Assembly: GCF_001748145.1 (NCBI RefSeq)
Contig: NZ_BCQA01000001.1
Coordinates: forward strand, 1,733,501-1,797,500
Direction: 5' to 3'
DNA: 64,000 nt
Source: Bosea sp. BIWAKO-01
GTDB lineage: Bacteria > Pseudomonadota > Alphaproteobacteria > Rhizobiales > Beijerinckiaceae
Part shown: positions 1 through 9,110 of the stretch, piece by piece
Position numbering within the stretch: the stretch's first letter is position 1
Layout: every line of letters starts with the position of its first letter
Position numbers and translations under genes: made by a program
Notes under the pieces: model-generated
The model's input: only the letters and a program-made list of their open reading frames with translations
Database searches by the model: none
What the model was told of the DNA's origin: nothing

Positions 1-603
1 GAAATCAACCCCGAGCTGGGCGCCCTGCTCACGGGCTACATGGAGAATCTGGCTCGGCAACTGCCACATATCTCGGCGGAGCACGCACAGGGCCTCGCCA
101 CCGCGACGCGTTCGCTGGTCGCGGCCTGCATCGCGCCGCGGGTCGAACGCTCCGAGGCTGCGGAGGTACCGCTGACCTCCCTTCTGATCGATCGTGCCCG
201 TCGCGTCGTCCGGCAGAACATGGCCTCCCCCGAGTTTGGTCCCGAGCGGCTGGCACGCCTCATGGCGATGTCCCGCTCCAAGCTTTATCGGCTGTTCGAG
301 AGCACGGGGGGCGTCGCTCATTTCATCAATCGCGAAAGGCTGCGCGAGGCGCATCGCCGGCTCGCGTCGACTCGCGATGTCCTGTCGATCCACGTCATCG
401 GCAATGAAGTGGGCTTCATCGATCATTCGACCTTCAGCCGCGCATTCCGACGTGAGTTCGGCTACAGCCCCACGGAGGCGCGCGAAAGGCACCTGACCAA
501 GATCTCCTCGCTCCCGTCTGACCTTGCCCAGCAGGATGCGGCGCCGGACGGTGCATTGGGAGGGAGTGGGAATGAACGCGCCGCACACAGCCTTGCGGGC
601 TAG
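1..603 (+). CDS. AraC family transcriptional regulator, 5' end cut by window edge
   Basis: About 200 C-terminal residues are visible and the frame is open from base 1, so the true start lies upstream; the internal ATG at 40 is only codon 14. The last ~100 residues form the two-helix-turn-helix AraC DNA-binding domain: ERLARLMAMSRSKLYRLF is the first HTH and FIDHSTFSRAFRREFGYSP the second, the latter carrying the usual F-S-R-x-F-R-x-x-F-G pattern. The part before it fits an AraC-binding-like sensor domain. It lies directly upstream of an MFS transporter (24-base gap) and may regulate it or the RND operon beyond; this is inferred from position only. Confidence 0.85.
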   Translation, partial: EINPELGALLTGYMENLARQLPHISAEHAQGLATATRSLVAACIAPRVERSEAAEVPLTSLLIDRARRVVRQNMASPEFGPERLARLMAMSRSKLYRLFESTGGVAHFINRERLREAHRRLASTRDVLSIHVIGNEVGFIDHSTFSRAFRREFGYSPTEARERHLTKISSLPSDLAQQDAAPDGALGGSGNERAAHSLAG

Positions 604-626
604 CCGAAGAGCATGAGCGTCTCGGC

Positions 627-1709
627 ATGAAGGGGGCGACGGGGCGCCTCTCCTTTCTCTATGCGGCCCTTTTCTTCGAGCTCGGCGTCAATCTGCCGTT
701 CTTTCCGCTCTGGCTGCGCGCGCAATCGCTTGGTGACGATGCGATCGGCATCGTGCTTGCCGCACCGCTGCTGACCCGCATCATCGCAAATCCGGTCGTT
801 GGCGTCCTCGCGGACCGGAGCGTGCGCATGACCATCGCGCTGGTCGCCTGCTCCGCGGCTGTCGTCATCGGCACAGGTTTTCTCGCCTTTGCCGCAGGCT
901 TCCTGCCAATCCTGCTGCTGGTGATTGCGATCGCGCTCGCCCAGGGTCCACTGATCGCCCTGACCGATGCCGTAACCCTGCGCAGCCTCGAGGGCTTGCG
1001 CTCGGCAGAGCTGCGCTACGGGCGGATTCGCCTGTGGGGCTCGGCGGGCTTTGCGCTCGCCAATCTCTCGGCGGGCTGGATGCTCGACTGGCTGCCGATC
1101 TCGTCCATCATCGGAATGTTGCTGCTATCGGCGCTTGCCACAGCGCTGGCCACGGCCGCCGTCGCAACCATTCGCCTGCCGGAGAGATCAGCCCCTTCCG
1201 ATGAGAGGGACGGGGTGGTGGAAAAGCCGCGTTTGCTGATCCTGACGATTGCCGGCGCAGCACTCGTCCAGGCGAGCCATGCCGCCGTCTACGGCTTCAG
1301 CACGTTGCACTGGCAAAGCCTCGGCATTTCCGGGGGTACCATGGGAAGCCTCTGGGCGGCGGGCATCGCGTCCGAGATCACATTCTTCAGCCTGCTCGGA
1401 TACATCATACGGGGCTCGGCCGGAGCAGGCGTGCTGCTGGCCGCCAGCGGCGCTGTCGCCACATTGCGCTGGGCCGGCATGGCTCTCGACCCGGATATCG
1501 CCTTCGTCGTCCTGTTGCAGTTGACCCATGGCCTGACCTTCGGCGCGACGCATCTGGCCAGCATCTTCCTGCTCGCGAAGTTCGCGCCGCGCAGCATGCT
1601 GGCCCAGGCTCAGTCCTGGCTTGCCGCCGGATGGGCCGGGGTGATGGCGGCTCTGACGACCCTTGCCGGCTATCTCTACGGCTCGTGGGGGAGCATGTTT
1701 ATGGCCTGA
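627..1709 (+). CDS. MFS transporter (HcaT-like), C-terminus displaced by frameshift
   Basis: This is a polytopic inner-membrane protein of 360 residues with about ten or eleven hydrophobic segments. The N-terminus (ALFFELGVNLPFFPLWL) and the loop ADRSVR resemble the MFS_1-like/3-phenylpropionate transporter (HcaT) group. Family members are usually 380-400 residues with twelve segments. Here the frame stops at YGSWGSMFMA just after segment eleven, while the expected last segment (GLMAIASGIGFLLLIPVAA) continues in another frame up to 1834. Adding one G to the G5 run at 1687-1691 restores a continuous protein. Substrate is unknown. The upstream AraC gene may control it. Confidence 0.8.
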   Translation: MKGATGRLSFLYAALFFELGVNLPFFPLWLRAQSLGDDAIGIVLAAPLLTRIIANPVVGVLADRSVRMTIALVACSAAVVIGTGFLAFAAGFLPILLLVIAIALAQGPLIALTDAVTLRSLEGLRSAELRYGRIRLWGSAGFALANLSAGWMLDWLPISSIIGMLLLSALATALATAAVATIRLPERSAPSDERDGVVEKPRLLILTIAGAALVQASHAAVYGFSTLHWQSLGISGGTMGSLWAAGIASEITFFSLLGYIIRGSAGAGVLLAASGAVATLRWAGMALDPDIAFVVLLQLTHGLTFGATHLASIFLLAKFAPRSMLAQAQSWLAAGWAGVMAALTTLAGYLYGSWGSMFMA

Positions 1710-1834
1710 TGGCGATCGCTTCCGGCATCGGCTTCCTCTTGCTGATCCCCGTCGCAGCCAGCTTGAGACGGGAGGATACGGCTCCGCACCAGGGGCCTCC
1801 AGACGCCGAGTACCCTGTCCCAAAATTGGGATGA
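1692..1834 (+). pseudogene. Displaced C-terminal segment of the MFS transporter
   Basis: Reading from about 1692 in the frame one base earlier than the transporter gives EHVYGLMAIASGIGFLLLI and then a basic tail ASLRR, which is a good match to the final transmembrane helix of an MFS protein. No start codon or ribosome site of its own is evident. The simplest explanation is a one-base loss in the G run at 1687-1691, either a real mutation or a sequencing error. Confidence 0.6.
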
Positions 1835-2088
1835 CCAGCGCAGAGTTGGGATTCTGAGCTAATCCGCGCTTCCCGGACTGTTGGTAGCGTCCGTCCCTGC
1901 CGCCCGAAGAGATTGGCGACGGACCCTTGTCTTGCGCCCGAGGTTCCACGGCCTCTGCCTTGCGGTTGCCAGAGGAAGAACATGATGCTTTTGAATGACT
2001 TGCGAGAGAACCCGTTCCGCAGGAATGGCGGGATCGGCGCAAGAATTCCGCAGCGCGCGACGACGGCGGCGTGCCGGGGGCCGCAGGC

Positions 2089-3195
2089 ATGAGCGTGCGT
2101 CGCAGCCCTGGTTCCGTCCGGTTTCTGCACGCAGCCGCGTTGACCGTGATTGCACTGACCTCCGCAGCCTGTCAGCGCGAGGCCGACGAAGCTCCGCCGC
2201 CCGTGCGGATCGTCCGCACGATCACGGTCGAGGAGCCCCGCCAGGCAGCGGACATCAATTTCACCGGCCATATCGAAGCGCAGGACCAGGCGTCGCTCTC
2301 CTTCCGCATCGGTGGCCGGCTGGCGGAGAGAAGCGTCGCGGTCGGCGCCACGGTACGCGAGGGAGAGGTCGTTGCCCGCCTCGACCCCGAGAACGAACTC
2401 AACGAACTGCGTTCAGCGCGGGCGGCACTCACCGCTGCTCAGGGCTTTCTGAGAAAGGCCGACAACCAGTTGCAGCGCCAGAGCCATCTGCTCCAGCGCA
2501 ATGTCACGACGCAGGCTGATTTCGAGGCCGCGGAGCAGGGCCGCACGGCTGCCCGGGCTCAGGTCGACGCCGCACAAGCCCGCGTCAATTCCGCAGAAGA
2601 TATCGTCGGCTTCACCACCCTGAAGGCCGATGCACCGGGCGTCGTGACCAGGATCGGCGCGGAGCCGGGTGAGGTCGTCGCGGCTGGCCGGATGATCGTG
2701 CAACTCGCGCGGCGCGAGGGGCGCGACGCTGTCTTCGAAGTGCCTGCCGCATTGATGCGCAGCCTGCCGACCGATGCGCGCGTGTATGTCGCGCTCGCCG
2801 GCGATCCCGGCACCACCGTCAGGGGCCGGGTGCGCGAGGTCTCGCCCCAGGCCGACCCGGTGACACGGACCTTCCGGGTCAGGGTCGGTCTCTCAGATCC
2901 TCCGCAGTCCTACCGGCTCGGGACCGCGGTCCTGGGCACGATCCGTGGCAGCGAAGCCTCCGCCATTGCCATTCCGTCGACAGCGCTGGTGCGGCGTGCG
3001 CAGGACACCGGAGCCTGGGTCGTCGATCCCAAGACTCTGACCGTGTCGCTGCGCAAGCTCGACATTCTCGGCGCCGACCCCGCGACGGCCCTGATCGGCA
3101 AGGGCCTGGCACTCGGCGATGTCATTGTCACGGCCGGCGCGAGCCTTTTGCAGGAAGGCCAGCATGTGCGGCTGACCGGGACGGAAACACGATGA
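2089..3195 (+). CDS. RND efflux periplasmic adaptor (membrane fusion) subunit 1
   Basis: This 368-residue protein has an N-terminal hydrophobic segment ending in SAAC (Cys28), a weak lipobox, so it is probably a lipid-anchored or tethered periplasmic adaptor. It has the usual order: barrel-sandwich half (HIEAQDQASLSFRIGGRL), a coiled-coil hairpin rich in Ala/Gln/Arg, the second lipoyl half (LKADAPGVVTRIGAEPGEVV) and the beta-barrel (VREVSPQADPVTRTFRVRV). ATG 2089 was chosen over GTG 2071 because it opens directly into the signal segment. The stop overlaps the pump's start by four bases (ATGA at 3192), so the two are translationally coupled. Confidence 0.9.
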   Translation: MSVRRSPGSVRFLHAAALTVIALTSAACQREADEAPPPVRIVRTITVEEPRQAADINFTGHIEAQDQASLSFRIGGRLAERSVAVGATVREGEVVARLDPENELNELRSARAALTAAQGFLRKADNQLQRQSHLLQRNVTTQADFEAAEQGRTAARAQVDAAQARVNSAEDIVGFTTLKADAPGVVTRIGAEPGEVVAAGRMIVQLARREGRDAVFEVPAALMRSLPTDARVYVALAGDPGTTVRGRVREVSPQADPVTRTFRVRVGLSDPPQSYRLGTAVLGTIRGSEASAIAIPSTALVRRAQDTGAWVVDPKTLTVSLRKLDILGADPATALIGKGLALGDVIVTAGASLLQEGQHVRLTGTETR

Positions 3196-6100
3196 GCTTC
3201 AACCTCTCGGAATGGGCCCTGAAGAACCGCTCGGTCGTGATCTATCTGATGATCGTCGCCGTCGCGGCCGGCGTGCTCGCCTTCGTGCGGCTCGGCCGCA
3301 ATGAAGACCCCTCCTTCGTCATCAAGTCGATGGTCGTCTCGGCCGCCTGGCCGGGCGCGACCATGGAAGACACGCTGACGCAGATCACCGAGCGGCTCGA
3401 GCGCCAGCTCGAGGAAACGCCCGGCCTCGATTTTGTCCGGAGCTTCACGACTCCCGGCGTGACGACGATCTTCGTCAACCTGAAGCAGTCGGTTCCGGCG
3501 CGCCAGGTGCAGGACACCTGGTACCGGGTCCGCAATCTCGTCGGAGACATCCGCCACACCTTGCCCCAGGGAGCGGTTGGGCCGTTCTTCAACGATCGCT
3601 TCGGCGACACATTTGGCATCATCTATGGCTTCACGGCCGATGGCTTCACCAGCCGAGAGCTGCGCGACCATGTCGAAGCGGCCCGTTCGCGCCTGCTCCT
3701 CGTGCCAGATGTCTCCAAGATCGAGATCATCGGCGCCCAGGACGAGCGCATCTTCGTCGAATTCTCCGTCAGGGAACTCGCCAATCTCGGCATCGATCGC
3801 TCCACCCTACTCGGCGCCCTGCAGAGCCAGAACGTCGTGCGCCCCGCCGGCATCATCCAGACCGAGGACGAGAAGGTCTCGCTGCGCGTCTCGGGCGCCT
3901 TCCAGTCTGAAGCCGATCTGCTGAACGTCAACTTCCCCGTCGGCGATCGCATGGTTCGCCTCGCGGACATCGCCACCGTACGCCGCGGTCAGGCCGACCC
4001 GCCTCAGCCGATGTTCCGCGTCAATGGACAGGAAGCGATCGGGCTGGGCATCGCGATGCGCGATGGCGGTGACATCCTGGCGCTCGGCAAGAACATCCAG
4101 AAGGCGATGGCAACGATCACCGCCAATCTGCCGCTCGGCATCGAACCGCGGCTGGTCGCCGATCAAGCTGTGACGGTGGATCACGCGATCGACGATTTCA
4201 TGACCTCACTCTGGCAGTCGATCGCGATCATCATGGCTGTGAGCTTCATCAGCCTGGGCGTGCGCCCCGGCCTTGTCGTTGCGCTGTCCATTCCGCTGAC
4301 GCTCGCGGTGGTCTTCGCCGTGATGCTCGTCGCCGGCATCGACATGCAGCGGATTTCGCTCGGTGCGCTGATCATCGCGCTCGCCCTGCTCGTCGACGAC
4401 GCCATGACGACGACCGATGCGATGGTGACGCGTCTTGCCGCGGGCGAGGAGAAGGCGAAGGCGGCGACCTACGCCTTCAAGAAATATGCGATGGCGATGC
4501 TTGCCGGAACCCTGGTGACAATCGCCGGCTTCGTGCCGATCGGCTTTGCGGCCAGTTCGGCCGGCGAGTACACCTTCACCCTCTTCGCCGTGGTCAGCAT
4601 CGCCCTGGTGGTGTCCTGGTTCGTGGCGGTGATCTTCGCGCCCGTGCTTGGCGTCGCGATGCTGAAGGCGCCGGATCCGGCATCCAGCAATGCCGGCCCC
4701 GGCAAGGTCGAGCGGACATTCCGGCAGCTCCTGTCCGGGGCCATCAAGCTGCGCTGGGCGACCATCGCAGTGACGCTCGCATTGTTCGTCGCCTCCCTGC
4801 TCGCCCTGCCCCTCGTACCGCGCCAGTTCTTCCCTGCCTCCGACCGGCCCGAGCTTCTGGTCGATCTGACTTTGCCGCAGAACGCCTCGATCTACGCAAG
4901 CGAACAGCTCGCGACCCGGTTCGACGCGGCACTGAAGGGCAACCCGGATGTGGATCGCTGGAGCACCTATGTCGGGCGTGGCGCGATCCGCTTCTATCTG
5001 CCGCTCAATGCGCAACTGCCCAACGACTTCTTCAGCCAGGCCGTCATCGTCGCCAAGGACGTGCCGGCTCGCGAGCGCCTGCAGGCCAAGCTGGAAGGGC
5101 TCCTGGCCAAGGAGTTTCCGAACGTCGTCGCACGCGTCTATCCGCTCGAACTCGGCCCGCCGGTCGGCTGGCCCGTACAGTACCGCGTCAGCGGGCCGGA
5201 CATTGCCGAAGTGCGCTCGATCGCGATGAAGCTGGCGCAGGTCGTCGCGACCAGCCCCAAGACCGAACAGATCAATTTCGACTGGATCGAGCCCTCCCGC
5301 GAGCTGCGCCTGCGCGTCGATCAGGATGAGGCGCGCCGCCTCGGCCTGAGTTCGCAAGCGCTTGCGGCGATCCTGAACACCGTCGTTTCCGGCACCGTCG
5401 TGACCCAGGTGCGCGACGATATCTATCTCGTCAACGTCGTTGTGCGGGCCCAGGATGCCGACCGCGTCTCGCTGGATACGTTGCGGACCATGCAGGTCGC
5501 GTTGCCCGGTGGACGCTCGGTGCCGGTGTCGCAGTTCGTCACGTTCAGCTACGGGTTGGATACGCCGCTGATCTGGCGGCGCGACCGGGTTCCGAACCTG
5601 ACAGTCGCCGCGGACGTCAAGCCCGGAACGCTGCCGGAGACCGTCGTCTCCGCCTTGCAGCCCTCGATCGACGAGCTACGGAAGACGCTGTCGCCCGCCT
5701 ACAGCATCGCCGTCGGAGGAACCGTCGAGGAAAGCGCCAAGTCGCAATCCTCGGTCATCGCCGTCGTGCCGGTCATGCTGCTGATCATGTTCACCGTGCT
5801 GATGGCCCAGCTGCGGAGCTTCAGGCTCTTCGCCATCGTGCTCAGCATCGCCCCTCTCGGCCTCATCGGCGTGGTCAGCGCGCTGCTCGTGTCGGGCAAG
5901 CCACTGGGTTTCGTCGCCCTGCTCGGCATCCTGGCGCTGATCGGCATCATCACCAAGAACGCGGTGATCCTGGTCGGTCAGATCGAGGCGGAGCGGGCCA
6001 GCGGCAAGAGTGTCGTCGAGGCGGCACTCGACGCCAGCAGCACGCGCTTCCGGCCGATCATGCTGACGGCCGTCTCGACCGTGCTCGGCATGATCCCGAT

Positions 6101-6281
6101 CGCCCCAACCGTGTTCTGGGGCCCGATGGCCTTCGCCATCATGGGCGGCCTGCTGGTCGCGACCGTCCTGACCCTCATCCTGCTGCCCGTGCTCTATGTC
6201 ACCGTCTTCGGCGCAAGCTCACCGACACCGAGCAAGACGAATGCCCGGGCGACGGCCGCTGCGGGAGTTTCTTCGCGATGA
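3192..6281 (+). CDS. RND efflux pump, inner-membrane permease (AcrB/HAE1 superfamily)
   Basis: At 1029 residues this is full length for an RND pump, with an N-terminal membrane helix, two large periplasmic porter loops and two blocks of membrane helices. Seen motifs include GRNEDPSF near the N-terminus and, in TM4, ALALLVDDAM with the paired aspartates used for proton translocation. The repeat in the second half is ALIGIITKNAVILV. The early sequence RLGRNEDP and the short length suggest the multidrug/solvent-efflux group often found in alpha- and betaproteobacteria rather than metal exporters. It is flanked on both sides by overlapping adaptor genes. No TolC-type outer-membrane gene is in the window. 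Confidence 0.93.
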   Translation: MSFNLSEWALKNRSVVIYLMIVAVAAGVLAFVRLGRNEDPSFVIKSMVVSAAWPGATMEDTLTQITERLERQLEETPGLDFVRSFTTPGVTTIFVNLKQSVPARQVQDTWYRVRNLVGDIRHTLPQGAVGPFFNDRFGDTFGIIYGFTADGFTSRELRDHVEAARSRLLLVPDVSKIEIIGAQDERIFVEFSVRELANLGIDRSTLLGALQSQNVVRPAGIIQTEDEKVSLRVSGAFQSEADLLNVNFPVGDRMVRLADIATVRRGQADPPQPMFRVNGQEAIGLGIAMRDGGDILALGKNIQKAMATITANLPLGIEPRLVADQAVTVDHAIDDFMTSLWQSIAIIMAVSFISLGVRPGLVVALSIPLTLAVVFAVMLVAGIDMQRISLGALIIALALLVDDAMTTTDAMVTRLAAGEEKAKAATYAFKKYAMAMLAGTLVTIAGFVPIGFAASSAGEYTFTLFAVVSIALVVSWFVAVIFAPVLGVAMLKAPDPASSNAGPGKVERTFRQLLSGAIKLRWATIAVTLALFVASLLALPLVPRQFFPASDRPELLVDLTLPQNASIYASEQLATRFDAALKGNPDVDRWSTYVGRGAIRFYLPLNAQLPNDFFSQAVIVAKDVPARERLQAKLEGLLAKEFPNVVARVYPLELGPPVGWPVQYRVSGPDIAEVRSIAMKLAQVVATSPKTEQINFDWIEPSRELRLRVDQDEARRLGLSSQALAAILNTVVSGTVVTQVRDDIYLVNVVVRAQDADRVSLDTLRTMQVALPGGRSVPVSQFVTFSYGLDTPLIWRRDRVPNLTVAADVKPGTLPETVVSALQPSIDELRKTLSPAYSIAVGGTVEESAKSQSSVIAVVPVMLLIMFTVLMAQLRSFRLFAIVLSIAPLGLIGVVSALLVSGKPLGFVALLGILALIGIITKNAVILVGQIEAERASGKSVVEAALDASSTRFRPIMLTAVSTVLGMIPIAPTVFWGPMAFAIMGGLLVATVLTLILLPVLYVTVFGASSPTPSKTNARATAAAGVSSR

Positions 6282-7450
6282 GACCGATCTCAGCCATCCG
6301 GTTCCAGCCCTCGGCCACGCGCATTCTCCGCGCCGCTGCCGTCTCGATGCTCGTCCTGGCGCTGGCTGCTTGCCAGAACCAGGGGGCCGCCCCTTCCGAA
6401 GGCCGTCCCGTCCGGGTGGTCAAGGTCGAGGCCGGCAAACTCGCCAACGACATCAAGCTGAGCGGCGAGATTCAGGCGGAGAAGAATGTCGGGCTTGGCT
6501 TCCGCATCGGCGGCCGAGTCGCCGAGCGGCCGGTCAATGTCGGAGATCGCGTGGCCGCCGGGCAGATCGTCGCCCGCCTTGACCCCTCGCTCGAACGCAA
6601 CGCGCTGACGGCCGCCAAGGCAGCGCTCGAAGCGGCCCGCGGCGAAGTGAACACGGCGCGCAACACGTTCGAGCGTCAGGAACGGCTGATGGCGCAGGGC
6701 TTCACCACCCGGCCTCGTTTCGATCAGTCGCTCAAGGCGCAAGAGGCCGCACAGGCCCAGCTCGAGAACGCCGAAGCACAAGTCGAGCTGGCACAGGATC
6801 GGCTCGGCTTCACCGAATTGCGGGCAGGCGTCTCGGGCGTCGTGACAGCGCGCAGCATCGAGCCAGGCGAGGTCGTGCAGGCCGGGCAAGTCGTGCTGCA
6901 ACTGGCGCGTGAAGACGGCCGTGACGCGGTCTTCAACGTTCCCGCCAGACTGCTGGAGACGCTGCACGGCGACATTCCGATCCGGGTCACTCTCGCCGAG
7001 GCTCCGACAGTCAGTGCATTCGGTCGTATCCGCGAAGTGGCGCCGCAGGCCGACCCCGTGACCCGTACTTTTGCGGTCAGGATCGGCCTGATCGACCCGC
7101 CGGAGGAGATGAGGCTGGGATCAACCGTGGTCGGGACCATGGAGCTCACCTCGGCCTCCATCGTCGCCGTTCCGGCCAGCGCCGTGACCCAGCAAGGCCT
7201 GTCGCCGGCGGTCTGGATCGTCGACCCCGTGAAATCGACGGTCTCGCTGCGCAATATCGATATCCTGCGCTTCGACCCAGGGCTCGTTATCGTCTCGCAG
7301 GGACTGGAGCCCGGCGAGGTGATTGTCTCCGGCGGCATTCAGACGTTGCACCCGGGCCAACGCGTGCAGCCGCTTCCCGCGACGGGTGAGGCCGGCCGCA
7401 CCGCGGCCGCGGCTCCGCCGCCGGGAAGCCCGGTGCTTCCGCCTTCATGA
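6278..7450 (+). CDS. RND efflux periplasmic adaptor (membrane fusion) subunit 2
   Basis: This 390-residue lipoprotein has a clear lipobox LAAC with Cys32. It is a paralogue of the first adaptor: both contain GRDAVF-V-A-L and REV-PQADPVTRTF in the beta-barrel region and FRIGGRVAERPVNVG-like lipoyl motifs. It has an added Pro/Ala-rich tail (AAAAPPPGSPVLPPS). Its start overlaps the pump stop by four bases. Two non-identical adaptors around one pump could form a mixed adaptor ring or allow alternative assemblies; this is inference. Confidence 0.9.
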   Translation: MRPISAIRFQPSATRILRAAAVSMLVLALAACQNQGAAPSEGRPVRVVKVEAGKLANDIKLSGEIQAEKNVGLGFRIGGRVAERPVNVGDRVAAGQIVARLDPSLERNALTAAKAALEAARGEVNTARNTFERQERLMAQGFTTRPRFDQSLKAQEAAQAQLENAEAQVELAQDRLGFTELRAGVSGVVTARSIEPGEVVQAGQVVLQLAREDGRDAVFNVPARLLETLHGDIPIRVTLAEAPTVSAFGRIREVAPQADPVTRTFAVRIGLIDPPEEMRLGSTVVGTMELTSASIVAVPASAVTQQGLSPAVWIVDPVKSTVSLRNIDILRFDPGLVIVSQGLEPGEVIVSGGIQTLHPGQRVQPLPATGEAGRTAAAAPPPGSPVLPPS

Positions 7451-7556
7451 CGACCTTTCTCCGCCGCCGCAAGCGGGCCCCTGCAACCAGAGAACGTCCC
7501 GGCGGGATCACACCATTCACCAAGGCGATGCCATGATGTCCTCCTGGAGACATTCT

Positions 7557-9110
7557 ATGGAGATCATCCCCGCGGTCGGCGAGGCCGAGAGACTCAGAAC
7601 CGAACTCCTCGTCGTCGGCGTCTTCAGCGGCGGCGCATTGACCGGATCAGCGCGGCGTCTCGACGAACGGACCGCTGGCAAGCTTTCCGCGATCGTCGGG
7701 CGCGGTGAACTCGGCGAGGCGCCCGGCGCAACCTTGCTGATCCATCATCTGCCGGGCTCCGTCGCGGCCCGCATCCTGCTCGTCAGCCTCGGCAAGCCCG
7801 ATGCCTTTTCCGACCGCGCTTATCTGCGGGCTCTTTCGGCGACGGCAAGGATCATCGCGGAAAGCGTCGCGTCCGAAGCGGTCATAGCCCTGGCAGAGCA
7901 CGAGGTGCCCAAGCGCAGCTTGAACTGGCAGGTTCAACAGGCCGCGCAAATTCTGGCCGATGGCGGATACGTCTTCGTCCTGCCCGGAACCCATCCTCAT
8001 GGCCAGAAGGCGCGTGTCGGCCCGGTACGCAGCATCATGCTGCTCGTTCCGCAAACCCTCACGTCGGAGATCGTCGGTGCCCTGCGTCAGGGCATCGCGG
8101 TCGCCGAAGGCGTCGCTCTGGCCAAGGATCTCGGCAATCTGCCGGGCAATATCTGCACCCCCGCCTACCTCGCCAGCACGGCGAAGGAGATGGGGAGGGA
8201 GTTCGGCTTCAATGTCGAAGTCCTGGAGCGCGAGGATCTCGAAGCGCTCGGCATGGGCGCCTTTCTCGTCGTCGGCAGGGGCTCAGCCAATCCCTGCAAG
8301 CTGATCGTGATGCAGTCCAACGGGCGCAAAGCCAGGAGCAGACCGATCGTTCTCCTCGGAAAGGGCATGACCTTCGATATCGGAGGCACGCCACTGACCC
8401 CGGGAGCCGACCCCGACGAAATGAAATTCAACATGAGCGGCGCCGGCAGCGTTCTGGGCGTGATGCGCACGGTCGCCCGACTGGAGTTGCCCATCAACGT
8501 CGTCGGACTGATCGCCGCGGCCGAGAACATGCCGGGCGGCAGCGCCAGCCGCCCCGGCGACATCGTCACCTCGATGTCGGGCCAGACCATCGAGATCCGG
8601 ACTCACGAGGCCGAAGGGCGGCTGCTGCTTTGCGATGCCCTGACCTATGCCGAGCGCTTTTCGCCGGCCTGCGTCATCGATATCGCGACCCTGACCGAGG
8701 CTTGCGTCGTGGCGCTGGGCTCGCATGCGAGTGGCCTCTTCGCCAATGATGAGGCACTCGCGGCGGAGCTTCTGCGCTGCGGAGGCGTGTCGGGGGATCG
8801 CGTCTGGCAGCTCCCGATCTGGGACGATTATTTCGGCCAGCTCGGCAGCAACTTTGCCGATACCAGCAACTTCGGCGGGCGGGCGGCCAGCGCGATCACC
8901 GCCGCCTGCTTCCTGGCCCGCTTCGCCAGGGCCTATCCCTGGGCCCATCTCGACATTGCCGGCACCGCATCGATTTCGGGCACGACCAAGGCTTCGACCG
9001 GCCGGCCTGTGCCGCTGCTCGCCGAATTCCTCATCGGCCGCGCCGCGGAAGCGGCGTCGCCGAATGGCCTTTCCCTCCCCTCCCCCTCAGCAATGGAGTT
9101 GCACTCATGA
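7557..9110 (+). CDS. M17 (leucyl aminopeptidase)-like protein with altered metal ligands
   Basis: The protein is about 517 residues and has the two-domain M17 layout: an N-terminal alpha/beta domain (VGVFSGGALTGSARRLD) and a C-terminal catalytic-type domain with DLGNLPGNICTPAYLA. ATG 7557 is preceded by GGAGA at 7546-7550, six bases away; ATG 7533 is an alternative. The metal-site sequences differ from the family. GKGMTFDIGG keeps the first Lys and Asp, but the SxKP lysine is replaced (PLTPG), the YDM aspartate is Asn (KFNMSG), and the NTDAEGRL signature reads RTHEAEGRL, so its Asp becomes Glu. Activity may be lost or altered. Its stop overlaps the next start (ATGA at 9107). Confidence 0.82.
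   Translation: MEIIPAVGEAERLRTELLVVGVFSGGALTGSARRLDERTAGKLSAIVGRGELGEAPGATLLIHHLPGSVAARILLVSLGKPDAFSDRAYLRALSATARIIAESVASEAVIALAEHEVPKRSLNWQVQQAAQILADGGYVFVLPGTHPHGQKARVGPVRSIMLLVPQTLTSEIVGALRQGIAVAEGVALAKDLGNLPGNICTPAYLASTAKEMGREFGFNVEVLEREDLEALGMGAFLVVGRGSANPCKLIVMQSNGRKARSRPIVLLGKGMTFDIGGTPLTPGADPDEMKFNMSGAGSVLGVMRTVARLELPINVVGLIAAAENMPGGSASRPGDIVTSMSGQTIEIRTHEAEGRLLLCDALTYAERFSPACVIDIATLTEACVVALGSHASGLFANDEALAAELLRCGGVSGDRVWQLPIWDDYFGQLGSNFADTSNFGGRAASAITAACFLARFARAYPWAHLDIAGTASISGTTKASTGRPVPLLAEFLIGRAAEAASPNGLSLPSPSAMELHS

Noticed and set aside
4206..5357. 383-codon minus-strand frame within the RND pump
   Set aside because: It is antisense to conserved pump motifs and has no own features.
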